The notes under the pieces were generated by a model. It saw only the letters and a program-made list of their open reading frames with translations. It had not been told where the DNA came from and did not search any database. Positions 28,627 to 36,147 of a stretch of 36,147 bases of DNA are shown piece by piece. Source of the stretch: an uncultured Acidobacteriia bacterium (lineage in GTDB: Bacteria; Acidobacteriota; Terriglobia; Bryobacterales; Bryobacteraceae); assembly GCA_903828455.1 (NCBI GenBank), contig CAIKMJ010000079.1:1-36147 (forward strand). Reading direction: 5' to 3'. The translations under genes and the position numbers were made by a program. The first letter of the stretch is position 1, and each line of letters opens with the position of its first letter.

Positions 28627-29778
28627 TCATGGTTTTGCGCCTGCCCGAACCAGTAAGTCTTTGACCTCGGCGTAGCCGTTCTCGGCGGCGATGATCAGCG
28701 CGGTGGCGCCGTCTTTCGCTTTGGCGTTGACATCGGCTCCCTTCGCGAGCAGTGCCTGCACCACCTCACTGCGGCCGTCCTCGGCAGCCATCATCAGCGC
28801 CGTGGCGCCATCGTTCGCTTTGGCATTGACATCGGCCCCCTTCGCGAGCAATGCCCGTACCACTTCAGCGTGGCCGTTTTCGGCGGCAATGATCAACGCT
28901 GTGGCGCCATTGCTCAGCCGGGAGTTGACGTCGGCCCCTCTGGCGAGCAATGCCTGCACCACCTCGCCGTGACCCTCCTCGGAGGCCATCATCAGCGCCG
29001 TGGCGCCGTCGTTCCGCCTGGCATTGACGTCGGCCCCCCGGGCGAGCAACGCCTGCACCACCTCGACGTAGCCGTTCAGTGAGGCGATGATCAGGGCGGT
29101 ACCACCGTCGCCGTACAACCTGGCACTTATGTCGGCCCCTTTGGCGAGCAAAATCTGCACCACCTCGGCGCGGCCATCCTCGGAGCCCATGATCAGCGCC
29201 GTGGCGCCGTCGTTCGCTTTGGCGTTGATGTCGGCGCCCTTAGCCAATAAAGCCCGTACCACCTCAGCGTGGCCGTTCTCGGCGGCGATGATCAGCGCGG
29301 TGGCGCCGTTGTTCGCCTTGACACTGACATCCGCTCCCCTTGCGAGCAACGCCTGCACCACCTCGCCGTGACCGGCCTCGGACGCCATCGTCAGCGCGGT
29401 GGCGCCGTCGCTCCGCCTCGCATTGACGTCCGCCCCCCTGGCGAGCAATGCCTGCACTACCTCGCCGTGACCGTTCAGAGAGGCGACGATCAGCGCGGTG
29501 GTGCCGTCGTCGCTCCGTCTCGCGTTCACGTCGGCTCCCCTGGCGAGCAATGCCTGCACCACCTCCGCGTTGTTGTGCCGGGAGGCTATCATCAGCGCTG
29601 TGGCACCGTTGATCAGCCTGGCGTTGGCGTCGGCCCCCCTGGCAAGCAAAGCCTGAACGCCGGCCAAATCGCTGTTTTCAGCCGCGTTCATGAGATCGTT
29701 CAATTGCGCATTGGCCCGTGTGCCCGCCATGGCCCAGGCCAACACCAGCAGAAGGGACGAAAGACGAATGCGTCTCAT
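28627..29778 (-). CDS. Exported ankyrin-repeat protein
   Basis: The 383-residue protein has a signal peptide (MRRIRLSSLLLVLAWAMAG, ending ANAQ) and then eleven ankyrin repeats of about 33 residues up to the end (consensus DGATALIIAAENGHAEVVxA and LLAKGADVNAK). Ankyrin repeats bind other proteins; export places this one in the periplasm or outside. Repeats 3-6 and 7-10 match each other pairwise better than their neighbours, and both blocks begin after a one-residue insertion, so a four-repeat block was duplicated. The ATG at 29778 follows GGGGAGG at a spacing of 9. The frame is open upstream to 29862 only because it runs through an octamer repeat. It converges with the giant gene, 48 bases away. 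Confidence 0.93.
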   Translation of the reverse strand: MRRIRLSSLLLVLAWAMAGTRANAQLNDLMNAAENSDLAGVQALLARGADANARLINGATALMIASRHNNAEVVQALLARGADVNARRSDDGTTALIVASLNGHGEVVQALLARGADVNARRSDGATALTMASEAGHGEVVQALLARGADVSVKANNGATALIIAAENGHAEVVRALLAKGADINAKANDGATALIMGSEDGRAEVVQILLAKGADISARLYGDGGTALIIASLNGYVEVVQALLARGADVNARRNDGATALMMASEEGHGEVVQALLARGADVNSRLSNGATALIIAAENGHAEVVRALLAKGADVNAKANDGATALMMAAEDGRSEVVQALLAKGADVNAKAKDGATALIIAAENGYAEVKDLLVRAGAKP

Positions 29779-30323
29779 TTGGTTTTTCCTCCCCGAAGAA
29801 CACCAGCAGAGCAACAGAGCAACAGACGAACAGACCAACAGACCAACAGACCAACAGACCAACAGATAGGGATGATACTACAGCCGTGACTCGAAGAAAT
29901 CCGCTTTGTCGCTGCGCAGCGTGCGATTGCTGCCGCTGTTCCTGCTGCAACGCGCCCGGTGCGGGCGCTGCGTTTGCGCCCCGGCAAACCGGGCGCGCGC
30001 GCCGTTCGGCACGGACCGAAGCGGTGGCCTGAAGCGGATCAGGAACGCTTTCCGCCCCCAACCTGGCGCATTCAGGCCCGGCGGCGCGTTTCCCGCGCCG
30101 GTCAACCCCTTCGCCCGCCACGCCCGGTCACGCCATTTGCCGTGGTACAAAAGGGTGGAGCGGCCAGTCGCCAACCGCCCGATTGGCAGAGGCGCACGGG
30201 CCGGAATCTTCCGGGCATAGTCGTCTCGGTTTCCGTTTCGATCGCCGGCCCGGGTTGCCCGCTTCCGGGGTTCACCGCTCCGCTTCGCATTCACCACATC
30301 TCATTAAAAAGCAGGAAAAACAC
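29779..30323. other. Divergent region between the ankyrin gene and the 30324 gene
   Basis: These 545 bases hold the ankyrin gene's ribosome binding site (29788-29794), the octamer array (29809-29864), a perfect 10-bp inverted repeat CGCGCCCGGT/ACCGGGCGCG at 29951-29960 and 29988-29997, and otherwise GC-rich sequence without a supportable gene. Open frames on both strands are Arg/Pro-rich and motif-free. Confidence 0.6.
29809..29864. repeat. Octanucleotide tandem repeat, seven copies, upstream of the ankyrin gene
   Basis: Seven contiguous 8-bp units: two GAGCAACA, one GACGAACA and four perfect GACCAACA (29833-29864). A further degenerate unit precedes at 29801-29808. The array starts 15 bases beyond the ankyrin gene's ribosome binding site, so it lies in the leader or promoter of that gene. 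Confidence 0.92.
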
Positions 30324-31673
30324 ATGTTTGGACGTGGTACCTGGGCCATCTTCGGCCTCGGCCAGGAATCGCTGGAAACCTTTCGCACCAACCTCGAAGA
30401 CCGCGCCCTCATGCTCGGCGAATCGCAGCTGGCCGCCGATGCCCACACCCGGCATTCCTGCGTCGATACGATCGGCATCAACCCTTTCAGCGGCCCTCGT
30501 CTCGACGAAGAACATCCCGTCGGCCCCGACCACGAGCCCGAACTCGCCGCCTACGCCAAAGCCGAGCCCGGCGAGCGCCCCGCCATCGTCCTTTCGCCCG
30601 AAATCCTCGACTGCCAGGGCTACGGCGCCACCGAGGCGCACTTCCGCCTCCACCCCTCCATGCCCTGGTACGGCCTCTGGGCCGTTTCCAATGAATGGAA
30701 GGATGTCAGCGACGTCTCCTCCATCCGCGAACAGCGCTCCTATCGCCTGATGGAGCGCCCCTACAAATTTCTTCCCGCCACCGACAAGAAGACCATCGAC
30801 CAGGACACCGCCGGCATCACCGCCGCCGTCCGCAAACAGATCCCCGTCCTCCTCGACTTCAACGACGGCCGCCTCTACATCGAGAACTCGGGCAAACAAC
30901 TGCTCTACCAGATCACCGTCCGCCTCCGGCTCCTCGGCCTCGACATCTTCCCCGTCGCGTGGACTTATCCCGGCCGTCCCCACTGGCCCTCCGACATCCT
31001 CAATCGTCTGTACGAAAACACTCCCTACCAGCGTGAATTCCAGAAGCGCGCCGAAGACGCCGCCCGCTTCCGGCCCGGTGAAATCGAAAAGCTGGAAGAC
31101 CGCCAGCTGGAATCCATCGTCGCCAACTTCTTTTCCATGACCGAGCTTCCCAACGGATTCTGGGCCGGTCTTTCCGGCCCGGCGCAGATCCGTATGCACC
31201 ACGCCAGCCCGCCCATCGCGGTAAAGCCGCCCACCAGCGCCACCACTCTGCTCAACATGACCAGTGACGCCAAAGTTCTCTCCGGCGCGCTCACCGTCCA
31301 GGAGATCGTCTCGGCGACCAGCAGGAAAGGCGGCGAATATACCTTTCGCAAAGATCTCTTCTGCATCGCCGTAAACGACCGCATGAACATCACCGAAATC
31401 GGCGCCGCCATGTTACGCGGCTTCGGCCTCTCGTCTTTCCGCAAAGACATCCTGCGCGAAATCCGCTACACCAAACAGGTCCCTTCCATCGATCAGTTCT
31501 GGAGTAACTGGCTGCACGAAATGAGCAACGCCGTCCGCACCCTCGAAGCCACCTTCCGCGACGTCCTCGACATTGACGGAGACCAGGAAGCCGGCATCCT
31601 GCCGATGAAACTACCCAACCAGAACGCGCAGGCGGAGCAGCAGGCCGAACAGCCCGAAGCCCTCGGCGTCTGA
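30324..31673 (+). CDS. Conserved-looking cytoplasmic protein of unknown function
   Basis: The 449-residue protein starts MFGRGTWAIFGLGQESLETF with AGGA about 8 bases upstream; the frame extends to 30183 but the extra residues look non-coding. There is no signal peptide and no transmembrane helix. It is mixed alpha/beta: TAAVRKQIPVLLDFNDGRLY, KQLLYQITVRLRLLGLDIFP, VAWTYPGRPHWPSDILNRLY and a C-terminal helical part (FWSNWLHEMSNAVRTLEATF). The tail is Gln/Glu/Ala-rich (AEQQAEQPEALGV). It uses clear C-ending codons and strong GC bias like its neighbours, which supports a real gene. I do not recognise the family, and no flanking gene hints at a role; it is probably monocistronic. Confidence 0.78.
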   Translation: MFGRGTWAIFGLGQESLETFRTNLEDRALMLGESQLAADAHTRHSCVDTIGINPFSGPRLDEEHPVGPDHEPELAAYAKAEPGERPAIVLSPEILDCQGYGATEAHFRLHPSMPWYGLWAVSNEWKDVSDVSSIREQRSYRLMERPYKFLPATDKKTIDQDTAGITAAVRKQIPVLLDFNDGRLYIENSGKQLLYQITVRLRLLGLDIFPVAWTYPGRPHWPSDILNRLYENTPYQREFQKRAEDAARFRPGEIEKLEDRQLESIVANFFSMTELPNGFWAGLSGPAQIRMHHASPPIAVKPPTSATTLLNMTSDAKVLSGALTVQEIVSATSRKGGEYTFRKDLFCIAVNDRMNITEIGAAMLRGFGLSSFRKDILREIRYTKQVPSIDQFWSNWLHEMSNAVRTLEATFRDVLDIDGDQEAGILPMKLPNQNAQAEQQAEQPEALGV

Positions 31674-32057
31674 TCGCGACCGCCTCGCACCCGCGCAACG
31701 AACATTTTCGCGCGCCCGCCGCGTCGCCAACTCGCCGCGGCCGCTCGCGTTCACCGCTCGCGCTCGTGCGTGCACCGGTCGCGCTCTTGTGTTAAGACCG
31801 GCGCGCGGATTGTTTTTTTGTAATATTTTTTCGGACCCGCGGGAAAATCCCCTCCCCCCGTCTTCCTTGCGCGGCATCTCACACAAAATTCAGCGATTTC
31901 CCCCTTCGCGCCGCGCCCGGCTGCCGGAATTTCGCGGCCGCAACTTTACACAAACATCACAATCGCCTTCACACCCCCCCTTGCTCCCGGCGATTCGCAG
32001 CGATATACTCCCACCCAGTCGTTTTTCAGTCACTCAATTTTCGAGGTGGGGAGTTTC
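31674..32057. other. Leader and promoter region of the Oar-like receptor
   Basis: These 384 bases contain no gene. The first part has loosely repeated CGCTCGCG motifs (31735-31795), then an unusually A/T-rich tract (TTTTTTTGTAATATTTTTTC near 31812-31831) that stands out in this GC-rich genome and might be an UP-like or terminator-related element for the preceding gene. The promoter and ribosome binding site of the receptor gene lie at its end. Confidence 0.6.
31981..32009 (+). promoter_or_regulatory. Sigma-70-type promoter of the Oar-like receptor
   Basis: TTGCTC (31981-31986) and TATACT (32004-32009) are separated by 17 bases. Transcription would begin near 32016, giving a leader of about 42 nt that carries the GGGGAG ribosome binding site before the ATG at 32058. 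Confidence 0.6.
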
Positions 32058-35000
32058 ATGCGCACAATCGGACGTTTGCTGTTGTTCCTTGCCGCTGCCA
32101 CAGCGGTCTTTGCACAAACAGACAGAGGCACCATCACAGGACAGGTCACCGATACTTCCGGTGCCATCATTCCCAACGTTCCCATGGAACTGAAGAGTGT
32201 GGAAACCGGCGTAACTTATCCCGGCGTTAGTTCCGCCACCGGCAACTACACGTTCTCGCAGTTACCCATCGGCACTTACGATCTGACCGCCACCGCTCCC
32301 GGTTTCAAGAAGTTTGTCCGCACCAACCTTCCCGTCCAGGCCTCGCAGGTGCTCGGTATCGACGTTCCTCTCGAAGTCGGCGCCGCCAGCGAATCGGTCA
32401 CCATCAACGCCGAAGTCAGCCTGCTCAAGTCGGAAAGCAGCGACATCTCCACCAACGTCGAAACCAAAACTCTGGTCGATCTCGGTCTGCTCCAGATCGG
32501 CGCGGGCGCCAGTAACCTCGGCGTACGCAATCCCGTGGCGGCCATTCAGCTCAGCCCCGCCACCCTGCAGGATTCCGGCAAGAGCATCGTCCGCGTCAAC
32601 GGCGCGCCCCAGAACACGCAGGCCATCCGCGTGGAAGGTCAGGATGCCGTCACCAACGTCACCGGCACCCGCGATCAGGCGCAGGTGCAGCCCAGCGTCG
32701 ACGCCCTCCAGGAAATCACCGTTCAGAACAGCAACTTCTCCGCCGAATACGGCAAAGCCGGCGGCGGACTCTTTAACTACACCGTCAAATCCGGCACCAA
32801 CCAGTTCCACGGCGTGGCCTACGAGTACATGGCCAACGAGTTCTTCAACGCCTCCCAGCCTTACACCGGAATCACTCCCAAACTGCGGCAAAGCGATTTC
32901 GGCTTCAACATCGGCGGACCGGTCTGGATTCCCAAAATCTACAACGGCAAAAACCGTACCTTCTTTTTCTTCAACTACGAAAAGTACTACACCCGCTCCA
33001 CCACAACCACTTTCCAGACCGTCCCCACCGACGCCTATCGCAACGGCGATTTCTCCGCGGCCATGGGCGCCACGCTCAAAGGTACCGGCGGCGTCACCAA
33101 AGATTCCCAGGGACAGCTTGCCGTGGGCGGCATGATCTACGATCCCAACTCCACCGCGATCGGAAAAGACGGCCTGCCCTACCGGACCCCCTACCCCGGC
33201 AACAAGATCCCGCAGCAGTTCTGGGACAGCTCCGCCCTCAAGATCCTGAGCATTATTCCGCAGGCCAACGTGCCCGGCGGCGGCCTCATCAATAACTTCA
33301 CCGCCAACGTTTCCAGCGGCCGCGATACCGTCCTTCCCGGCGTCAAGATCGATCACTCGTTCTCCGAAAAAGCCAAGCTCTCCGTCTACTGGGGCCGGAC
33401 CCACACCTACACCTCCGGCCTGAACGCCGGCTTCCCGCTGCTCATCGACCCGGCCAAGCCCACCGACGTCAGCGGCATCACCGAACGCGTCAACTTCGAT
33501 TACACCCTCTCGCCCACCACCCTGCTCCACCTCGGCGCCGGCTACCTGTCCAATAACCGCAGCGTCACCGCCCTCGTTACCAACGTCGACGTCGCCGCGG
33601 TCACCGGAATCAAGGGTGCCCCGCGCGGCCCCAATCAGGGCGGCGAATTTCCCATCTTCGGTAACTTTTTGGGAGCCAACTCCACCGGCGGCATGGTCGC
33701 CATGAACTCCGCCAGCCCGCAGACCAGCATTCAGGAAAAGCCCACGTTTAACGCCAGCATCACGAAGGTGAGCGGCAACCACACCTTTAAGTTCGGCGGC
33801 GAACTCATGACCGAAGGCTTTATCCAGCAGAACTTCCAGTCCACCGACGGCCAGTTCGCCTTCGCGGCCGATCAGACCGGCAACCCCTGGTTCGCCAACG
33901 CGGGCATTACCCTGAGCGGCGGCGCCACCGGCTTCCCCTTCGCCAGCTTCCTCATCGGACGGCCCAGTCAGGTCACCATCGCTGCCCTCTCCGAAACCCG
34001 CGGCGGTCGCAAATATGTCGCCGCCTTCGCCCAGGACACCTGGAAGGTCAACCGCAAGCTGACTCTCGATTACGGCGTCCGCTGGGATTACTTCACCTAC
34101 CCGAAGGAAGAATACGGGCGCACTCCTGATTTCTCGGCAAGCGTGCCCAACGCCGTCGCCGGCGGCCACCTCGGCGGCACCATCTTCGAAGGCAGCGGTC
34201 CCGGCCGCTGTAACTGCTCCTTCGCACACAACTATCCGCTGGCCTTCGGTCCGCGCGTCGGCGTCGCCTACCAGGTCGCTCCCAAGACCGTGATCCGCGC
34301 CGGCATCGGCATCTCCTACTCGCTGCCCGATGGCGGCATCCAGCCCGCTGCCGGCGCCACCCAGACCCTCTCGGCCCCCGGCGTTGGCAACCCGGCCATG
34401 ATCCTCAGCCAGGGCTTCCCCGTGACCCCCACCTGGCCCGTCTTCTCCGCCAGTCTCTTCCCCAATCCTTCGACGTTCTCCGGCACCCCGCCCTTCATCG
34501 ATTCCAACTACGGCCGCCCCGCCCGCCAGATCCAGTGGAGCTTCGGCGTGCAGCGTGAAATCGTCTCCGGCCTGCTGGTCGAAGTCGCCTACGTCGGCAA
34601 CCGCGGCAACTGGTGGCAGACGTCCTCCCTCACCGAACTCAACGGACTGCAGCCGTCCGTCCTGAAGAGCCAGTACGGCCTCGATGTCGCCAACCCGGCG
34701 GACGTCGCCATCCTCTCGGCTCCCATCGGTTCGGCGGCCGCCAAACAATTCCAGAACAAACTGCCCTTCCCCGGCTTCCCCGCCAGCTTCACCGTGGCGC
34801 AGTCGCTGCGGCCCTTCCCGCAGTTCGGCTCCATCACCGGCCCGGCCCCGCTCGGCAAAACCTGGTTCGACTCCATGCAGATGAAGGTCACCAAACGCTT
34901 CTCGCACGGGCTGCAGGCCAACTACGCCTTCACCTGGTCCAAGGAACTCCAGCTGGGCACCGAAAGCGAAACCGGCGGCGGCTACATCAATGACGTCTTC

Positions 35001-35699
35001 AATCGCGACACCAATAAGCAGCTGGCCGGCTTCGACCGTCCCCTCGTCAGCGTCATCTCGCTGACCTACTCCACGCCGAAGCTCCAGATTCAGAAGTACG
35101 CCCGTGCCGCCCTTTCCGACTGGACCGTCGGCACCGTCCTGCAGTACGCCAGCGGCTTCCTGATTCCGGTTCCCGCCACCGCCACCTCAAGCCTCTCCTC
35201 GGCTCTCGGCGGTCGCGGCACCTACGCCGTGCGCGTGCCCGGGCAGCCCCTCTACCTGCAGGATCTGAACTGCCACTGCTTCGATCCCGCCAACACCCAG
35301 GTCCTCAACCCCGCGGCCTGGACCGACCCGGCACCCGGCACCTTCTCGCCCGGCGCCGCCTACTACAACGACTACCGCTACGCGCGTCACCCGAAGGAAT
35401 CCATGAGCTTCGGCCGCGTCTTCCGGATTCGCGAAAAAATGACCCTGCAGATCCGGGCCGAGTTCCAGAATCCGTTCAACCGGACGCAGGTCCCTGACCC
35501 GATCTCGGGCGGCCCCACGACGGCCAACCAGCCCGCCGACACGCCGTCGACCACCAACTACACCACGGCGATTTCGACCCAGACGCTGGCCAACGGCCTG
35601 AAGGTGTACAGCTCCGGCTTCGGCGTCATGACCACCCGCCCCGGCACTCCGATCGCCGGCTCGCGCAGTGGCACCATGACGGCCCGTTTCACCTTCTAA
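32058..35699 (+). CDS. Oar-like TonB-dependent receptor with carboxypeptidase-regulatory domain
   Basis: The 1213-residue outer-membrane protein starts with a signal peptide (MRTIGRLLLFLAAATAVFAQ). Residues about 22-110 form a carboxypeptidase-regulatory-like beta-sandwich (GTITGQVTDTSGAIIPNVPM). A plug-like region follows (VNGAPQNTQAIRVEGQDAV, EITVQNSNFSAEYGKAGGG, NYTVKSGTNQFHGVAYEY). The rest is a large barrel ending in MTARFTF with a terminal Phe. This is the Oar-type layout abundant in Acidobacteriota. Such receptors take up large or scarce substrates through TonB energy; the ligand cannot be told. I chose the ATG at 32058 over the GTG at 32046 because the ribosome binding site GGGGAG fits it. 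It is monocistronic, with its own promoter and terminator. Confidence 0.95.
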   Translation: MRTIGRLLLFLAAATAVFAQTDRGTITGQVTDTSGAIIPNVPMELKSVETGVTYPGVSSATGNYTFSQLPIGTYDLTATAPGFKKFVRTNLPVQASQVLGIDVPLEVGAASESVTINAEVSLLKSESSDISTNVETKTLVDLGLLQIGAGASNLGVRNPVAAIQLSPATLQDSGKSIVRVNGAPQNTQAIRVEGQDAVTNVTGTRDQAQVQPSVDALQEITVQNSNFSAEYGKAGGGLFNYTVKSGTNQFHGVAYEYMANEFFNASQPYTGITPKLRQSDFGFNIGGPVWIPKIYNGKNRTFFFFNYEKYYTRSTTTTFQTVPTDAYRNGDFSAAMGATLKGTGGVTKDSQGQLAVGGMIYDPNSTAIGKDGLPYRTPYPGNKIPQQFWDSSALKILSIIPQANVPGGGLINNFTANVSSGRDTVLPGVKIDHSFSEKAKLSVYWGRTHTYTSGLNAGFPLLIDPAKPTDVSGITERVNFDYTLSPTTLLHLGAGYLSNNRSVTALVTNVDVAAVTGIKGAPRGPNQGGEFPIFGNFLGANSTGGMVAMNSASPQTSIQEKPTFNASITKVSGNHTFKFGGELMTEGFIQQNFQSTDGQFAFAADQTGNPWFANAGITLSGGATGFPFASFLIGRPSQVTIAALSETRGGRKYVAAFAQDTWKVNRKLTLDYGVRWDYFTYPKEEYGRTPDFSASVPNAVAGGHLGGTIFEGSGPGRCNCSFAHNYPLAFGPRVGVAYQVAPKTVIRAGIGISYSLPDGGIQPAAGATQTLSAPGVGNPAMILSQGFPVTPTWPVFSASLFPNPSTFSGTPPFIDSNYGRPARQIQWSFGVQREIVSGLLVEVAYVGNRGNWWQTSSLTELNGLQPSVLKSQYGLDVANPADVAILSAPIGSAAAKQFQNKLPFPGFPASFTVAQSLRPFPQFGSITGPAPLGKTWFDSMQMKVTKRFSHGLQANYAFTWSKELQLGTESETGGGYINDVFNRDTNKQLAGFDRPLVSVISLTYSTPKLQIQKYARAALSDWTVGTVLQYASGFLIPVPATATSSLSSALGGRGTYAVRVPGQPLYLQDLNCHCFDPANTQVLNPAAWTDPAPGTFSPGAAYYNDYRYARHPKESMSFGRVFRIREKMTLQIRAEFQNPFNRTQVPDPISGGPTTANQPADTPSTTNYTTAISTQTLANGLKVYSSGFGVMTTRPGTPIAGSRSGTMTARFTF

Positions 35700-35727
35700 A
35701 CCGGCTCGGCTCACTTCACGAACGAAT

Positions 35728-35761
35728 AAAGGCTGCGGCGCACTCTGGCCGCAGCCTTTTT
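35728..35761 (+). terminator. Intrinsic terminator of the receptor gene
   Basis: AAAGGCTGCGGC and GCCGCAGCCTTT form a 12-bp perfect stem with an 8-base loop, ending in a run of T. It lies 28 bases after the stop codon and is the clearest terminator in the window. Confidence 0.9.
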
Positions 35762-35890
35762 CGCGTTCGCCCCCGTCGCGCTCGCCATCCTCCAATCACA
35801 AGCCCCCGAAATTTATATTCCCCGCGCCATCAACGGTTTCGATCCCGCCCGCCGCCCCATCCCCCTCCGCTGCTGCTATAGCTGGGGCGC

Positions 35891-36147
35891 ATGGCTACTC
35901 CAAAACAACGCACAGCCAACCAGGCGAATTCAAAGCAGAGCACCGGCCCGCGCACCGCAAGTCTCAACGCGTATAAGCACGGCCTGACCGGCCAGGTCGT
36001 CCTGCGCACGCCCGAAGAGCAGGCAGCCTACGCAGCTCTCGAGTCCGCGCTGCTGCGCGATCTCGCGCCGGCCACCGCGCTCGAACACTCCTTCGCCGCG
36101 CGCATCGTCGCCGACACCTGGCGTCTCGAACGCGCCAACTCGGTCGA
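35891..36147 (+). CDS. Partial gene of the 'ANQANSKQSTGPRT' family
   Basis: The frame opens with ATG at 35891 and runs off the window end after 85 codons. The start, MATPKQRTANQANSKQSTGP, followed by RTASLNAYKHGLTGQ, matches a small-protein family common in Acidobacteriota and Planctomycetes, whose role is unknown. The next part is helical (EEQAAYAALESALLRDLAP). GGGG lies a few bases before the ATG as a possible ribosome binding site. Confidence 0.78.
   Translation, partial: MATPKQRTANQANSKQSTGPRTASLNAYKHGLTGQVVLRTPEEQAAYAALESALLRDLAPATALEHSFAARIVADTWRLERANSV

Noticed and set aside
29951-29997. Perfect 10-bp inverted repeat CGCGCCCGGT/ACCGGGCGCG with a 27-base spacer
   Set aside because: Inverted repeats of this size are expected by chance in sequence this rich in G and C. 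No U-run or gene end is close, so no role is claimed.
32262-34907. Minus-strand open frame of 881 codons over the Oar-like receptor
   Set aside because: Gly/Ala/Asp/Glu/Val-rich shadow. The plus strand encodes a full TonB-dependent receptor.

Overview
The window looks like chromosomal DNA of a high-GC Acidobacteriota bacterium, most likely of the Bryobacterales/Solibacter group. The evidence is the combination of families, not one marker gene. A giant exported protein ends in a domain I recognise as the Solibacter-type TIGR03437 C-terminal domain. There is an Oar-like TonB-dependent receptor with an N-terminal carboxypeptidase-regulatory domain, an exported DUF6152 protein, a PEP-CTERM-anchored propeller, and a partial gene of the 'ANQANSKQSTGPRT...KHGL' family. 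There is no integrase, transposase, phage gene or CRISPR array.

Layout from left to right. (1) Positions 1-2365: argG (minus strand), with GC-rich hairpin repeats just past its stop codon, then about 900 bases without an intact gene that hold the frameshifted remains of a nucleotidyltransferase locus. (2) Positions 2142-7345: adk (zinc-type LID), a small membrane protein divergent from a DUF6152 secreted protein, a secreted metallo-beta-lactamase-fold hydrolase divergent from a DsbA-like thiol oxidoreductase, and a membrane-anchored unknown. (3) Positions 7346-12075: a small Ig-like protein, an 11-copy 15-bp repeat array, then a minus-strand operon (sulfite-oxidase-like molybdoenzyme, Tat/lipoprotein YncE-like propeller, ArsC/Spx-like protein without its cysteine), divergent from a PEP-CTERM propeller. 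(4) Positions 12076-17780: an exported unknown and a signal-peptide-bearing methyltransferase, a RelE/ParE-like toxin-antitoxin pair, Mn-type superoxide dismutase, and a DUF721-gatC-gatA cluster. (5) Positions 18502-28578: one very long multidomain exported protein (NHL, Ig-like, FG-GAP, He_PIG, BACON, TIGR03437), cut in two by a single in-frame TAG. (6) Positions 28627-36147: an 11-unit ankyrin protein, a 449-residue unknown, the Oar-like receptor with a clear promoter and terminator, and the start of one further gene.

Housekeeping functions are arginine synthesis, nucleotide balance, Gln-tRNA/Asn-tRNA amidation and oxidative defence. They are interleaved with a large envelope and secreted repertoire. 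The most unusual property is the number of short tandem repeats. Units of 8, 12, 13, 14, 15, 16, 21, 23, 27, 30 and 31 bp occur in many of the gaps between genes and once inside a gene. Several sit where they could alter expression: the octamer upstream of the ankyrin gene, the 13-bp repeat that multiplies a -35-like box upstream of dsbA, and the hairpin array upstream of the 12483 gene. All assignments come from reading the sequence; no database search was run.
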